A stretch of DNA of 64,000 nucleotides, taken from the NCBI GenBank assembly GCA_964392365.1, contig CAYMPH010000019.1, forward strand, positions 1 to 64,000, given 5' to 3'. Below, piece after piece: positions 1-9,750 of this stretch (positions are counted from its first letter, which is position 1; every line of letters starts with the position of its first letter). The position numbers were made by a program, and so were the translations under genes. The notes beneath the pieces were generated by a model. That model had not been told where the DNA came from. It searched no databases and saw nothing but the letters and a program-made list of their open reading frames with translations. This DNA is from CAYMPH01 sp964392365 (GTDB lineage: Bacteria; Spirochaetota; UBA4802; UBA5550).

Positions 1-2
1 CA

Positions 3-368
3 GGCTGTAAATCTGATGAAATGGGAGTAGGCCCTGCATATGCAGTTCCAAAACTTCTAAAGATGGCTGGTCTTAAAGCCTCAGATATCGGACTATGGGA
101 ACTCAATGAAGCATTTGCTTCACAGTGTATCTATAGTGCCCGTGAAATCGGTATTGGTGATAAAAAATACTGGGCTTACGACAGTCCTGATAAAATCATC
201 AATATAAATGGTGGAGCTATTGCTCTTGGACACCCACTTGGATGTACAGGATCAAAACTTGCTGCTACACTTCTTGCTAACATGCAGAGACTTGGAGTAA
301 AATACGGAGTTGAGTCAATGTGTATAGGCGGCGGTATGGGCGCAGCTGCACTTTTTGAATTAGTTTAA
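3..368 (+). CDS. Thiolase (acetyl-CoA acyltransferase), C-terminal part
   Basis: This is the 3' end of a gene that begins before the window, and the reading frame is open from base 3. The product is the C-terminal half of a thiolase, which condenses or cleaves acyl-CoA with CoA in fatty-acid or acetoacetyl-CoA metabolism. Visible family motifs are NEAFA, which carries the active-site Asn, the GGAIALGHPLGCTG block with the catalytic His, and CIGGGMGAA with the second catalytic Cys. The substrate cannot be told from this fragment. A strong hairpin terminator follows directly, so this is the last gene of its transcript. Confidence 0.93.
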   Translation, partial: GCKSDEMGVGPAYAVPKLLKMAGLKASDIGLWELNEAFASQCIYSAREIGIGDKKYWAYDSPDKIININGGAIALGHPLGCTGSKLAATLLANMQRLGVKYGVESMCIGGGMGAAALFELV

Positions 369-390
369 TTATTTTTAACATATAAATAAT

Positions 391-422
391 AAAAAAACCG
401 CCTTAATAAGGCGGTTTTTTTA
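391..422 (+). terminator. Rho-independent terminator after thiolase
   Basis: The stem CCGCCTT/AAGGCGG has a short AAT loop. It is followed by an uninterrupted T run and preceded by an A run, so it could work in both directions. Confidence 0.9.
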
Positions 423-602
423 TTAAACAAATCAGATTAATATATAAATTAATTTAAAAAAACTTAACTTTTTTTACAAAAAGATCATTTTTTTCTTGAA
501 TTTTAATGAGACATAATCAAGAATTTTCTAAAGTAATCTCATATATTAACCGATTTAATACCTATAGCGTTATCTATAGATCTATTCTGCTGGAGGATTT
601 TT

Positions 603-761
603 ATGACTTATAATAAAGAAGAAGTTAACCACTGGAAAGAAGAACAGATTATATATTTTAAAAAATATATTACAGCTTTCAAAGCAAATTCAAAAGAATA
701 TAATCTGATTAAAGAAGGAATTGACGAACTTCAGAACAGCATTATCAATTCATATCAGTAA
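603..761 (+). CDS. Small hypothetical protein (52 aa)
   Basis: A short ORF starts at ATG 603, a few bases downstream of a good ribosome binding site (GGAGG in ctggaggattttt). It encodes 52 residues rich in Lys, Glu, Tyr and Asn, probably helical, with no signal peptide or Cys. I do not recognise it. The strong ribosome site in an otherwise gene-free interval is the main reason to call it. It stands alone between the thiolase terminator and the dCMP deaminase. Confidence 0.5.
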   Translation: MTYNKEEVNHWKEEQIIYFKKYITAFKANSKEYNLIKEGIDELQNSIINSYQ

Positions 762-935
762 TTCATGATTTTATATTTTTGAATTTATTGGCAACCTCAC
801 GGAAAATATATTTATTACTTGTATCAATTCGGTTATTTCTATATATTTAATCAATAGGATTATAATATATCTTCATTTTATTATATACTAAATAATATCA
901 TTTAACGATTCAAATAAAATCTTTCGGAGATACAT

Positions 936-1388
936 ATGCCGGACAGACCTTCATGGGATGATTATTTCATTAAAATTGCAGAGGATGTTTCTACAAGAGC
1001 AACCTGTATAAGGAGAAAAGTCGGTGCTGTAATAATAAAGAATAAAAGAATTCTTACTACAGGATATAACGGTGTTCCAACCGGAATTACCCACTGCACT
1101 TCTGAAACATGTCTCAGAAATAAATACAATGTTCCATCAGGCGAAAGACATGAATTATGCAGAGGACTGCATGCTGAGCAGAATGCAGTTATACAGGCAG
1201 CGTATCACGGCGTAAGTATAAATGATTCCATCATTTATGTCACTCATCAACCCTGCTCTATCTGCACTAAAATGCTTATAAACAGCGGTGTTAAAAAATT
1301 TATTTATAAATCACCATACAACGACACTCTTGCAGTTGAAATGGCAAATGAAGCTGGAATTGAATTAAAGGTGTATACAAATGAATAG
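936..1388 (+). CDS. dCMP deaminase family protein
   Basis: Cytosolic zinc deaminase of the ComE/dCMP deaminase family, which converts dCMP to dUMP and so feeds dTMP synthesis. The zinc site is visible as H79-A-E81 and the P-C107-S-I-C110 pair, with E81 the expected proton shuttle. The 150-residue length is normal for the family. Extra Cys and His residues around 53-75 (HCTSETC, ERHELC) resemble the second zinc or allosteric segment of dCMP deaminases. The start has a GGAG site upstream. The 3' end overlaps the next gene by 8 bases, which implies translational coupling. Confidence 0.9.
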   Translation: MPDRPSWDDYFIKIAEDVSTRATCIRRKVGAVIIKNKRILTTGYNGVPTGITHCTSETCLRNKYNVPSGERHELCRGLHAEQNAVIQAAYHGVSINDSIIYVTHQPCSICTKMLINSGVKKFIYKSPYNDTLAVEMANEAGIELKVYTNE

Positions 1389-2079
1389 ATTATTTATTAT
1401 TTCTGTAGCCATATTGGTTTCTATTTCACTTAACGCTCAATCCGAGAAAGCAGATTCCGGATTCAAAAAAGCAGAAAAATTTTTTTTCCAGAAAAAATTT
1501 GAAATGGCAGAGATGATGCTCCAGGAGGAAATTAAAAAGAATCCTGAAAATGATATGGCATATTCATATCTAGGTGATATTTTTTTAAATAAAAAGAGAT
1601 ACGACGGGGCCTTATCTCTTTATCAGAAAGCTCTTGAACTGAAACCTGAAAATGCGGATAATTATTTCCGTATTGGCCAATCATACTACTATAAAAAACT
1701 TGGAAACCCGGCAATTGAAAATTATCAGAAAGCCCTTGATCTTGATAAATCAATGAAGATAGCATATTATCAGATTGGCCTTTCCTATCTTATGCTTCTT
1801 CGCGATAAAGAAAATACAATAAAAAACTGGGAAACATTCATCAGAATATCACCTGAAGATCCACAATATTCAAGCATTCAGCGCGTGATTCAGCTTCTGA
1901 AAGATCCGAATTTTGTAATACCTCCTGCTGGTAGCGACATATCCATTGAAGAAGCCCTGCTTCTCGGGGGAGCAGCATTAAAAAAAATCGACAGACAGGC
2001 TGATGACAAACAGGCTGGTCAGGAATCAAAAAAAACAAATCGGAAAATCGAAGATATTTATACAGATGATGATCTTTAA
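1381..2079 (+). CDS. Exported TPR protein
   Basis: A 232-residue protein with an N-terminal signal peptide (positively charged start, hydrophobic core, likely cleavage after the Ala-Gln near residue 20). It carries about three to four tetratricopeptide repeats between residues 25 and 150, for example MAYSYLGDIFLNKKRYDGA and ADNYFRIGQSYYYKKL. The C-terminus is polar and charged. TPRs act as protein-docking scaffolds, and this one is probably periplasmic. It overlaps the dCMP deaminase by 8 bases and is followed 19 bases later by a much larger TPR gene, so the two TPR proteins may be partners. The exact role is unknown. Confidence 0.8.
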   Translation: MNRLFIISVAILVSISLNAQSEKADSGFKKAEKFFFQKKFEMAEMMLQEEIKKNPENDMAYSYLGDIFLNKKRYDGALSLYQKALELKPENADNYFRIGQSYYYKKLGNPAIENYQKALDLDKSMKIAYYQIGLSYLMLLRDKENTIKNWETFIRISPEDPQYSSIQRVIQLLKDPNFVIPPAGSDISIEEALLLGGAALKKIDRQADDKQAGQESKKTNRKIEDIYTDDDL

Positions 2080-2098
2080 TATAATGGAGGAACAATAA

Positions 2099-4480
2099 GT
2101 GCACTCAAACGACAGAAACAAAATTATAATCGGAGCAGGAATTCTTGCTTTATTATTATTACTCACAACAGGTTTTTTTCTTTTTAAAAGCGACCCCTTA
2201 AAAGATGTAGAAGATCTCCGTTTAAAACAGATTCAGCTTTATGAAAAACTGCTGGATACTGATCCCTCTAATATTGAACTGATGCTGAAAATCGGGAATC
2301 TCTATAAATCTGCCGGTGATATAGATAAAGCGATAAGCTATTATAAGCGGATACTGAAAATTGATCCGTCAAATTATGATGCTTTAAACGAACTGGGACA
2401 CGCCTATGCTTTAAAGCGGGATTATCCTGAGGCTATTAATACTTTCGAGCTGGCTCAAAAAAATAAACCTAAAAACCCCAAAGCATATAATAAACTTGGA
2501 AATGTCTACGACGATCAGTTAAAAAACGACAAGGCAATGGAACAATACTTTAAAGCCCGTGACATTGCGCCGAAAGACCAGGAAAGCTATTGGAATATAG
2601 CAAAAAATTTATTAAAACAGGGTAAAGTTAAAGAAGCTATAAATGTTGTAGAAAAAGGACTCAAAGCTAATCCAAACGATGCTGAAGGATACTTTAATCT
2701 TGGAAATCTTTATTATAATATGAAAGATTACGGAAAAGCAGGTAAAAATTACGACAAGGCCATTTCTTTAAACGCAAGAAAATATCAATACCACAGAGCC
2801 TCCGGAGAAAATTTCATACAGCAGGGCAAAGACAATGAAGCTATGCCTGCATATAAAACAGCATTAGAACTTGAACCGTCAGATTCACTCTCTGCAGAAA
2901 GAATAGGAGATATTTCAAATAAACAGGGAGATCTCGAAAACGCTGTAAATTATTATAAAAAAGCACTAGCCTTTAATAAAAATGACAGGAATCTGCAAAA
3001 CAAATATCTTGCAGCTCTTGAAAAACTCAACAAAATGAAAGATCTAGCAAACAAAAATAAAAGCGGCGGATCTTCTGACGGGAATGTTTCATCAGATGTA
3101 GCTAATAAAACATTTCCGTATGACAAGCAGGATAATCTGGCTTCAGGTGATGCAGGCACTGCTGTTTCCCAGCCAAAAAGCAACAAGGTTAATGATCCTG
3201 CTCTTGACTGGAGAAAAATGGGTGATAAATATAGAAACGAAAAGAAGTATGATGATGCAATAAAAGCATACAAGAATGCAGTTGATGCTGATAAAAACGA
3301 TGACTATTCCCACTACTGGCTCGGAAGATTATATAGTCATAATAAAATGAATGAAGAAGCAAAAAATTCTTTTACAAATTCAGTCCAATCTAATCCTAAA
3401 AATGCAGATGCACATTACAGGCTGGGTGTTATTAAGTATAATGAAAAAGATTATTCAGGATCTATAAAGTCTCTTGATAAGGCAATTTATAATCAGCCGA
3501 AAAATCCAAAAGCATATTACACAAGAGGTCTTGCCCATCTTCAGCAGAATGACAAAACCGGAGCTATAAAAGATCTGAAAACTGCAGTGGAACAGGATCC
3601 TGCTCTTGATAGAGCATATTTCAGTCTTGGCGATCTGTATTTACAGAATAAAAACTATGCTGAAGCAATGAAATATTTCACAAAAGACAAGGAAATTCGG
3701 CCGGATAATCCTGACACGAATTTTAAAATTGCTGAAACCTACCATGAAATGAAATCGTATAACAATGCAGTTTCATTTTATCAGAAAACTCTTGAACTTG
3801 ATCCGAAATATTATCAGGCATATTTTAATATGGGGCTGATAAAAAATTCCCAGAAAAAATATGATGAAGCTGTACCACTATTCAATAAATCTATTGAAAT
3901 AAAATCTTCCGATTTTGCATCATATTATGAGATGGGTAATGCATATGAAGGCATGAAAAACACCGATAAAGCTATAGAAAGTTATCAGAAAGCTTTAAAT
4001 ATAAATCCATCATATAATAAAGCATTAATTAACTTAGGTAATCTGTACTCAAAAAATAAATTGAACGACAAAGCAATAGAATTATATAGAAACGCAGCCA
4101 CCAATGATCCGAAGTCATTCGATGCTCATTACAATCTAGGAAATACTTACCGCGAAGCAAAAATGTTCGATGAAGCAATTGAAGAATATAAAACAGCTCT
4201 CAATATAAATCAAACTGACAGTAAAGCATATTTTTTTCTCGGCATGGCTTATAGAGACAAAGGAAATTACCAGGAAGCGGTTTCTTCATTTGATAAATCA
4301 GCAAGATTAAATTCAAAGCTGTATGATGCTTATGAAGAAATGGGAATGCTGTATTACAGAAATCTTCAGAATAATAATGAGGCTGTTAAAAATTTCGAAA
4401 AGCTGCTATCAATGAAACCGGATCATCCAAGAGCAGATCAGATACAGAATATTATAAATATGCTTAAAAATAAAAAATAA
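2099..4480 (+). CDS. Large membrane-anchored TPR protein (793 aa)
   Basis: The protein starts at GTG 2099, chosen for the GGAGG at 2086-2090. One N-terminal transmembrane segment (residues 9-29) is followed by two arrays of tetratricopeptide repeats, roughly 37-320 and 370-790. They are separated by a Ser/Gly/Asp-rich linker without repeats near 320-365. At least fifteen 34-residue units with the W/Y-LG-Y-A-P pattern are recognisable. The topology suggests a cytoplasmic-membrane anchor with a large soluble scaffold. It is the third gene of the dCMP deaminase/TPR/TPR operon. The partner is unknown. Confidence 0.8.
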   Translation: MHSNDRNKIIIGAGILALLLLLTTGFFLFKSDPLKDVEDLRLKQIQLYEKLLDTDPSNIELMLKIGNLYKSAGDIDKAISYYKRILKIDPSNYDALNELGHAYALKRDYPEAINTFELAQKNKPKNPKAYNKLGNVYDDQLKNDKAMEQYFKARDIAPKDQESYWNIAKNLLKQGKVKEAINVVEKGLKANPNDAEGYFNLGNLYYNMKDYGKAGKNYDKAISLNARKYQYHRASGENFIQQGKDNEAMPAYKTALELEPSDSLSAERIGDISNKQGDLENAVNYYKKALAFNKNDRNLQNKYLAALEKLNKMKDLANKNKSGGSSDGNVSSDVANKTFPYDKQDNLASGDAGTAVSQPKSNKVNDPALDWRKMGDKYRNEKKYDDAIKAYKNAVDADKNDDYSHYWLGRLYSHNKMNEEAKNSFTNSVQSNPKNADAHYRLGVIKYNEKDYSGSIKSLDKAIYNQPKNPKAYYTRGLAHLQQNDKTGAIKDLKTAVEQDPALDRAYFSLGDLYLQNKNYAEAMKYFTKDKEIRPDNPDTNFKIAETYHEMKSYNNAVSFYQKTLELDPKYYQAYFNMGLIKNSQKKYDEAVPLFNKSIEIKSSDFASYYEMGNAYEGMKNTDKAIESYQKALNINPSYNKALINLGNLYSKNKLNDKAIELYRNAATNDPKSFDAHYNLGNTYREAKMFDEAIEEYKTALNINQTDSKAYFFLGMAYRDKGNYQEAVSSFDKSARLNSKLYDAYEEMGMLYYRNLQNNNEAVKNFEKLLSMKPDHPRADQIQNIINMLKNKK

Positions 4481-4489
4481 ACGTTTTGC

Positions 4490-4535
4490 CTGCGGATTTC
4501 TTTATATTAATATTTAAATTTAAAGAAATCCGCAG
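4490..4535 (+). terminator. Long hairpin downstream of TPR gene
   Basis: A perfect 15-bp inverted repeat (CTGCGGATTTCTTTA at 4490-4504 and its complement at 4521-4535) encloses a 16-base AT-rich loop. No T run follows it, so it may be a terminator, an RNA-stability element or a processing site. Confidence 0.5.
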
Positions 4536-4559
4536 ATATCAATTCTACCTGGAAATAAA

Positions 4560-5027
4560 GTGATTATTAAATTAAAAACCATCCCAATCTGTTTATTATG
4601 CATTTTATATTTATCATGCGGATATCAGATTAAAAATTATGAAACTGTTCCTGAATTTCAGCATGAAGGTTTTATTAATTCAAACATATACCAGACTTTA
4701 ATAGTTTCACAGCCTGAAAAAGACATAACAGGACACGTTAACCAGAGAGACAGCGCATATATAAATGCAAAAAAAAATCTTACTGATATTGTGTCCGGCA
4801 ATCTTGCAAAATACTGCATAAATAAAAAATTAACATCTTTGCCGGTAAATACTAAAATAAGTGAAGAATCAGAAGCTAAATTAAAAGAAAAGCTACAGAA
4901 ATATGTTGAATATGGAAAAATTATCTTTGAATATTACAATGAAAACAATTCTGTTGTTCTGGGCTATAGAATTAAAAAAAATGGATTGAAATTTGAGATT
5001 GATTCTATATCCTTTGATATAAAGTGA
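4560..5027 (+). CDS. Lipoprotein, paralogue of the next gene
   Basis: A 155-residue protein starting at GTG 4560, with a type II signal peptide whose lipobox is LYLSC (Cys near residue 20). The mature part contains EGFINSNIYQTLIVSQPE, followed by a charged helical region. The next gene has the same layout and the motif EGFINNEIFRVVIVTE at the same place, so the two are tandem paralogues. The segment recalls LPP20-like lipoproteins, but I would not assign that family. It is probably anchored in the outer or inner membrane facing the periplasm. Function unknown. Confidence 0.7.
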   Translation: MIIKLKTIPICLLCILYLSCGYQIKNYETVPEFQHEGFINSNIYQTLIVSQPEKDITGHVNQRDSAYINAKKNLTDIVSGNLAKYCINKKLTSLPVNTKISEESEAKLKEKLQKYVEYGKIIFEYYNENNSVVLGYRIKKNGLKFEIDSISFDIK

Positions 5028-5054
5028 TTTAAATTTACTAAATCGAGGCACTTC

Positions 5055-5495
5055 ATGAAATATATATCAATAATATTTTTTATTTCTCTAATGTTCTTTT
5101 CCTGCAAAACTAACACTGTAGTAAATGACAAAAAAGATATAAAACCGATTGATAAAAAGCCTGTTGTCCTGGATAAAGAATTTCTCAAAGAAGGATTTAT
5201 AAATAATGAAATTTTCAGAGTTGTAATAGTTACTGAACGGAATGACTGCAGTACGCCGGAAAGCGAAATTTCTGAAATGGCAAAAAAAAGATCTTCTGCA
5301 ATTTTAAAAAATTATATTATCTCGCAAAACAGAATTTATGATACTAATACAAATGCAGTTATCATTAATCTTATTGATGAACATGGAAAGATTATTTTAA
5401 AAAAATCAGACTGCACAGAAAACAGGGTTTTTTATCTTGATATAGTTAAACCGGAAATAAAAAATTATATATTAAATTCATCTAAACACAGATAA
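5055..5495 (+). CDS. Lipoprotein, paralogue of the preceding gene
   Basis: A 146-residue lipoprotein with signal peptide and lipobox MFFSC. It shares with its upstream neighbour the EGFIN-x-x-I/Y-x-x-x-I/V-V motif after a variable linker, then a K-rich helical part and a C-terminal beta-like segment. Its start lies 28 bases after the upstream stop, so the pair is probably one transcript. It has two additional Cys (the DCS and DCT contexts). The gene faces an opposing gene across a bidirectional terminator. Confidence 0.7.
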   Translation: MKYISIIFFISLMFFSCKTNTVVNDKKDIKPIDKKPVVLDKEFLKEGFINNEIFRVVIVTERNDCSTPESEISEMAKKRSSAILKNYIISQNRIYDTNTNAVIINLIDEHGKIILKKSDCTENRVFYLDIVKPEIKNYILNSSKHR

Positions 5496-5500
5496 AAAAA

Positions 5501-5523
5501 ACTCATCAGAAATTCTGATGAGT
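5501..5523. terminator. Bidirectional terminator between convergent genes
   Basis: A 10-bp stem ACTCATCAGA/TCTGATGAGT with a 3-base loop. Its best T run (eight T) is on the minus strand, so it mainly serves the gene arriving from the right. Confidence 0.75.
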
Positions 5524-5555
5524 TTAAAAATCTAACTAAAGGTTATAAAAAAATA

Positions 5556-6068
5556 CTATATTGCTGCAGCTTCCTCAAAAGATAAATACCACTTCATTTC
5601 AGCCTGTGAAAAATTATCAACAATAATCATATCAGTAAAATAGTCTTTCATTATTTTCAGATGTATAATTTCTTTTTCTTCATTATTAAAATCAGTTTTT
5701 TCATTTACAAGTAAATCGAAATAAGATTTATCAACCCACTCAAAAAATTCTGACGGTTTTGCAGAGAAAATCATACTGCTGGAAATTATATCAAACTTAA
5801 CTGTATTAACTGCACGCATGAACTCTTCATCGCTTTTATCCCTTAGAGCTGTAGCCATTTCTGTCTGAAAATAATCCCCCCAGGTTATTACATTCGGCAA
5901 TACACCGTATTTTTCTCTTAATCTTTCAACATCGTCCGTTTCAAGATATTTTTTGGTTGTATTTCTATCTATAAATTCCTTAATATAAACCAGTTCCTCA
6001 ATCCTGTACAGGCTCATTGAACCGCTGTTTATCATTGGAAGTATTGCTTCGTTAATTAAATTTTTCAT
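5556..6068 (-). CDS. Hypothetical protein (170 aa)
   Basis: A single-gene unit on the minus strand, read towards the 5501-5523 terminator, with a good AGGAG-like site upstream of its ATG. The protein is acidic and predicted largely helical, with no signal peptide, transmembrane segment or Cys. Notable stretches are ITWGDYF and SEFFEWVDKSYFDLL. I do not recognise the family and assign no function. Confidence 0.6.
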   Translation of the reverse strand: MKNLINEAILPMINSGSMSLYRIEELVYIKEFIDRNTTKKYLETDDVERLREKYGVLPNVITWGDYFQTEMATALRDKSDEEFMRAVNTVKFDIISSSMIFSAKPSEFFEWVDKSYFDLLVNEKTDFNNEEKEIIHLKIMKDYFTDMIIVDNFSQAEMKWYLSFEEAAAI

Positions 6069-6178
6069 TACAAGTCTCCTTTATGGTAAAATTCCTTCTT
6101 AGCTAATTATCGGAATATATAGTTTTTTTTAATCATTATTTATTTACAATTTTAAACAGTTTCCTCGTAAAAAATTAT

Positions 6179-6195
6179 TTGACAGCACAGGTCAA
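6179..6195. promoter_or_regulatory. Small palindrome upstream of pheS
   Basis: TTGAC and GTCAA half-sites separated by 7 bases lie about 90 bases before pheS. The left half overlaps a TTGACA that could be a -35 box. It may be an operator or chance. No leader-peptide attenuator with repeated Phe codons was seen. Confidence 0.25.
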
Positions 6196-6281
6196 TTTAA
6201 TCTTTTATTTCATTTCAAACCGGAAAATTTTATTTAATAATAAGCAATCATCCGGTAAAAAAAATTAAGGCCAGATCAAAT

Positions 6282-7313
6282 ATGAAACAGGAATTGCTGA
6301 ATATCAAAGAATCTGCACTTGTTGAAGTTTCAAACGCTTCAACACCGGAAGATATTGAAAATATCCGTATTAAATTCCTTGGAAGAAAAGGTGAACTGAC
6401 AAAAATTCTGCGTTCGCTTGCCAATCTTTCAAATGAGGAAAAAAGTGAACTTGGAAAATTATCAAACGAGATAAAGGCTGATCTCGAAAAAATTATTTCA
6501 GGAAAAGAAAATGATCTCGCAAAAGCTGATATCGAAAAAAATATAGGAAAAGACTGGATCGATATTACGCTTTCCTCTGAAACATCAACTGAATTCAAAC
6601 AAAAAGGCCATCTTCATCCAATTTCGCAGATTCAATATGAAATAGAGGATATTTTTTCGTCTATGGGTTTTCAGATTTTAGACGGACCTGAAGCTGAAAC
6701 AGAATTTTATAATTTTGAAGCATTAAATATACCGAAACATCATCCAGCAAGGGATATGCAGGACACATTCTGGACTGAAGATGGAAATCTGCTGAGAACA
6801 CATACTTCAGCAATTCAGGTTCGCGGAATGGAAAAAATAAAACCCCCATTCAAGATAGTCGGCCCTGGCAGAGTATTCAGATATGAGGAAATTGATGCGT
6901 CTCATGAAAATACCTTTTATCAGATTGAAGGGATGATAGTTGATAAATCAATTTCTGTATCAAATCTTATCTTTGTAATGAAGGAACTTCTCAGGAAAAT
7001 ATTTCACCGTGATGTAAAGGTCAGGTTAAGACCTGGATTCTTCCCTTTCGTAGAACCGGGATTTGAGCTCGATATAAACTGTCTCATTTGCGGAGGAAAA
7101 GGCTGTTCAGTATGCAAGGGCTCAGGCTGGGTGGAACTCCTCCCATGCGGTCTTGTCCATCCGAATGTATTAAAACACGGAGGAATTGATTCAGAACAAT
7201 GGAGCGGTTTCGCATTCGGTCTTGGATTGAACAGGCTTGTAATGATGAAATACGGAATTAATGATATCAGACATTTCCAGAACGGCGATATCAGATTCTT
7301 AAAACAATTTTAA
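6282..7313 (+). CDS. pheS: Phenylalanyl-tRNA synthetase alpha subunit
   Basis: Catalytic subunit of the cytosolic (alpha-beta)2 enzyme that charges tRNA-Phe. The 343-residue length is normal for bacterial PheS. It has an N-terminal coiled coil (residues 1-85) followed by the class II core. Motif 2 is seen in GPGRVFRYEEIDASHE, and motif 3 in FAFGLGLNRLVMMKYGI. A four-Cys CLICGGKGCSVC segment lies near residue 268, as in many PheS proteins with a zinc-like knuckle. pheT follows after 18 bases. Confidence 0.97.
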   Translation: MKQELLNIKESALVEVSNASTPEDIENIRIKFLGRKGELTKILRSLANLSNEEKSELGKLSNEIKADLEKIISGKENDLAKADIEKNIGKDWIDITLSSETSTEFKQKGHLHPISQIQYEIEDIFSSMGFQILDGPEAETEFYNFEALNIPKHHPARDMQDTFWTEDGNLLRTHTSAIQVRGMEKIKPPFKIVGPGRVFRYEEIDASHENTFYQIEGMIVDKSISVSNLIFVMKELLRKIFHRDVKVRLRPGFFPFVEPGFELDINCLICGGKGCSVCKGSGWVELLPCGLVHPNVLKHGGIDSEQWSGFAFGLGLNRLVMMKYGINDIRHFQNGDIRFLKQF

Positions 7314-7331
7314 TCCAGGGAGAAACCTATC

Positions 7332-9728
7332 ATGCTGCTTTCTTTAAATATAATTTCCAAAATGGTTGATATCACGGGAATAACTCCGGAAGAGATTTCT
7401 GCGCGGCTCACGATGTCAACAGCTGAAATTGAGGATATCGTTTATCTCAATCAGCACTATAAAAATATTGTAACTGCAAAAGCCGTAAGCGTAAAACCTC
7501 ATCCTAATGCGGAAAAACTTACGCTTGTTGATGCCGATACAGGCAGCGGAATAATAAGGGTTGTCTGCGGAGCAACAAACCACAAAACCGGCGATATTGT
7601 CGCTCTTGCAAAAATCGGAACGAAATTCACAGAAGAATTTGAAATAAAAAAAACAAAACTTCGTGGAGAAGAATCAAACGGGATGCTGTGCTCAGCTAAA
7701 GAACTCGGGCTTTCAGATGATCATTCAGGAATTCTTATATTCCCTCCTGAAACAAAGCTTGGAATATCTCTTTCTGACATTTACAAAGACATGGTAGATA
7801 TTTGCCTTGAAATTGACAACAAGTCAATAACTCACAGGCCGGACCTCTGGTGTCATTTCGGATTTGCAAGAGAAATTGGAGCGATTTTCGGACGGGATGT
7901 AAAAGATCCTGTTAAACATGATCTCTATAAAACTTTTAAAAATTCAGTTAAAATCAATATTAAAATTGAAAATCCCGATGCTTCGCCCCGTTACAGCGCT
8001 CTTGTTGTTAAAAATATTAAAATTGCTGAATCACCTGAATGGCTGAAGTCTGCTGTTATATCAATCGGGATGAGACCGATTAATAATATAGTTGATATTA
8101 CTAATTATGTTATGTCTGAAATCGGCGAACCGATGCACGCCTTTGACAGAAAAAAACTTAGCGGTGATGAAATTATAATAAGAATGGCATCAGATAAAGA
8201 AAAACTTACAACACTTGACGGCCAGGTGCATGAATTATGCATAGAAGATGTTGTCATTGCTGATAAAAGCGGCGCCATTGCTCTTGCCGGTGTTATGGGC
8301 GGAGGTAATAGCGAAATTGAAGATTCAACAACTGAGATAGTTCTTGAGGCTGCGAATTTTAATCCTGTAAATATCAGAAAAACCGCTCAAAAATATAATC
8401 TTAGAACAGAAGCCGCTGTCAGGTTTGAAAAATCCCTATCACCTGATATTACAATACCGGCACTTATACGATGTTTTGATCTGATCAAACAGGTTAACCC
8501 TGATGCAGAAGCCTGCTCTGAAATAATAGATTCACAACCTGTAAAACCGGATAAAACTGTTATTGAAATAACCTGTTCTTCAATCCGAAAATCACTTGGT
8601 GAGGAAATCCCTGACGAAAGAATAATTTCAATCCTAGAATCTCTTGGATTTAAACTCAGCAAACATGGCGAAAAACTTTCAGTAACTGTTCCATACTACA
8701 GAGCATCGAAGGATGTATCGATTCCTGCTGACATTGTTGAAGAAGTAGGTAGGATATATGGATACGATAATATCAGCCCGGTTCCACCAATGATGCCGTG
8801 CTCAGCTCCCGAACAGAATCTGTTCAGGTTATTCGAACGGAAGGTAAAAAACATTCTGAGTTTTGAATGCGGTTTAATAGAAACAAGCGGTTACTCTTTC
8901 ACTGGTGAGGCCGTCTTAAAAAACCTCGGCATTGATAATGATCTTGAATTAAGACTTAAGAACCCTTTATCCGCAGAACACGACAGGTTGAGAAGAACTT
9001 TAATACCGAACATAGTGAATTTTGTTGTATCAAATAAAAGATTTAATGACGAATTCGGCATATATGAGCTGGGCAGAGTCTACCTGAAAGCTGATAGAAA
9101 ATCCGCCGATCTTGCTGTTGAAAACACCAGAGCAGCAGGAGCTGTTTTTTCAAAAAAAACCAACAATGGAATTTTCTATGATGCAAAAAATATTATTTTA
9201 ACTTTGTGCGAAAGACTCCAGATTAAAAATGTTGAAATTAAAGAATGCAAAAATGATATCCCTCTGTTTGTTCATCCAGTCAGGTATGCTGAAATTTCAA
9301 TCGCAGGTGTTTCTTCAGGAATGATTTTTGAGCTGCATCCTTTAACAGCCAAGAATTTTGATATTACAGGCAGCGCCGCTTTTTTTGACATCGATGTGAA
9401 TAAATTTTTCAGTTCAGAAAAAAATGAAACTAAATTTAAAGAGCTTCAGAAATTTCCTGAAGTTCCATTTGAAATTTCAGTTATTGCAGACAGCAGAACA
9501 TACAGCAGCGATATTATTAAATCTGCTGCTTTATCTTCAAAAAATATGATTAAAGAAATACATGTCATTTCTGTATACGAAGGAAATCAGATTCAGAATG
9601 GGAAAAAATCCGTTTCACTTAAAATGATTTTTTCTTCTGATGAAAAAACTCTCACTACAGAAGAAATTACATCACTTCAGAAAAATGTTATTGAATCCAT
9701 GAAAAAATCCGGGTATGAACTGAGATAG
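7332..9728 (+). CDS. pheT: Phenylalanyl-tRNA synthetase beta subunit
   Basis: Partner of PheS, 798 residues, full length for bacterial PheT. Domains in order are the N-terminal OB-fold tRNA-binding domain (about 40-150, with VCGATNHKTGDIVALAKIG), the B3/B4 editing domain (about 210-380), B5 (about 405-470), the inactive synthetase-like core (about 480-680) and a C-terminal ferredoxin-like anticodon-binding domain (about 705-798). It is co-transcribed with pheS and ends at a hairpin shared with the convergent yqeY gene. Confidence 0.97.
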   Translation: MLLSLNIISKMVDITGITPEEISARLTMSTAEIEDIVYLNQHYKNIVTAKAVSVKPHPNAEKLTLVDADTGSGIIRVVCGATNHKTGDIVALAKIGTKFTEEFEIKKTKLRGEESNGMLCSAKELGLSDDHSGILIFPPETKLGISLSDIYKDMVDICLEIDNKSITHRPDLWCHFGFAREIGAIFGRDVKDPVKHDLYKTFKNSVKINIKIENPDASPRYSALVVKNIKIAESPEWLKSAVISIGMRPINNIVDITNYVMSEIGEPMHAFDRKKLSGDEIIIRMASDKEKLTTLDGQVHELCIEDVVIADKSGAIALAGVMGGGNSEIEDSTTEIVLEAANFNPVNIRKTAQKYNLRTEAAVRFEKSLSPDITIPALIRCFDLIKQVNPDAEACSEIIDSQPVKPDKTVIEITCSSIRKSLGEEIPDERIISILESLGFKLSKHGEKLSVTVPYYRASKDVSIPADIVEEVGRIYGYDNISPVPPMMPCSAPEQNLFRLFERKVKNILSFECGLIETSGYSFTGEAVLKNLGIDNDLELRLKNPLSAEHDRLRRTLIPNIVNFVVSNKRFNDEFGIYELGRVYLKADRKSADLAVENTRAAGAVFSKKTNNGIFYDAKNIILTLCERLQIKNVEIKECKNDIPLFVHPVRYAEISIAGVSSGMIFELHPLTAKNFDITGSAAFFDIDVNKFFSSEKNETKFKELQKFPEVPFEISVIADSRTYSSDIIKSAALSSKNMIKEIHVISVYEGNQIQNGKKSVSLKMIFSSDEKTLTTEEITSLQKNVIESMKKSGYELR

Positions 9729-9750
9729 AATTTTCTGTTCCAAACCAAAT

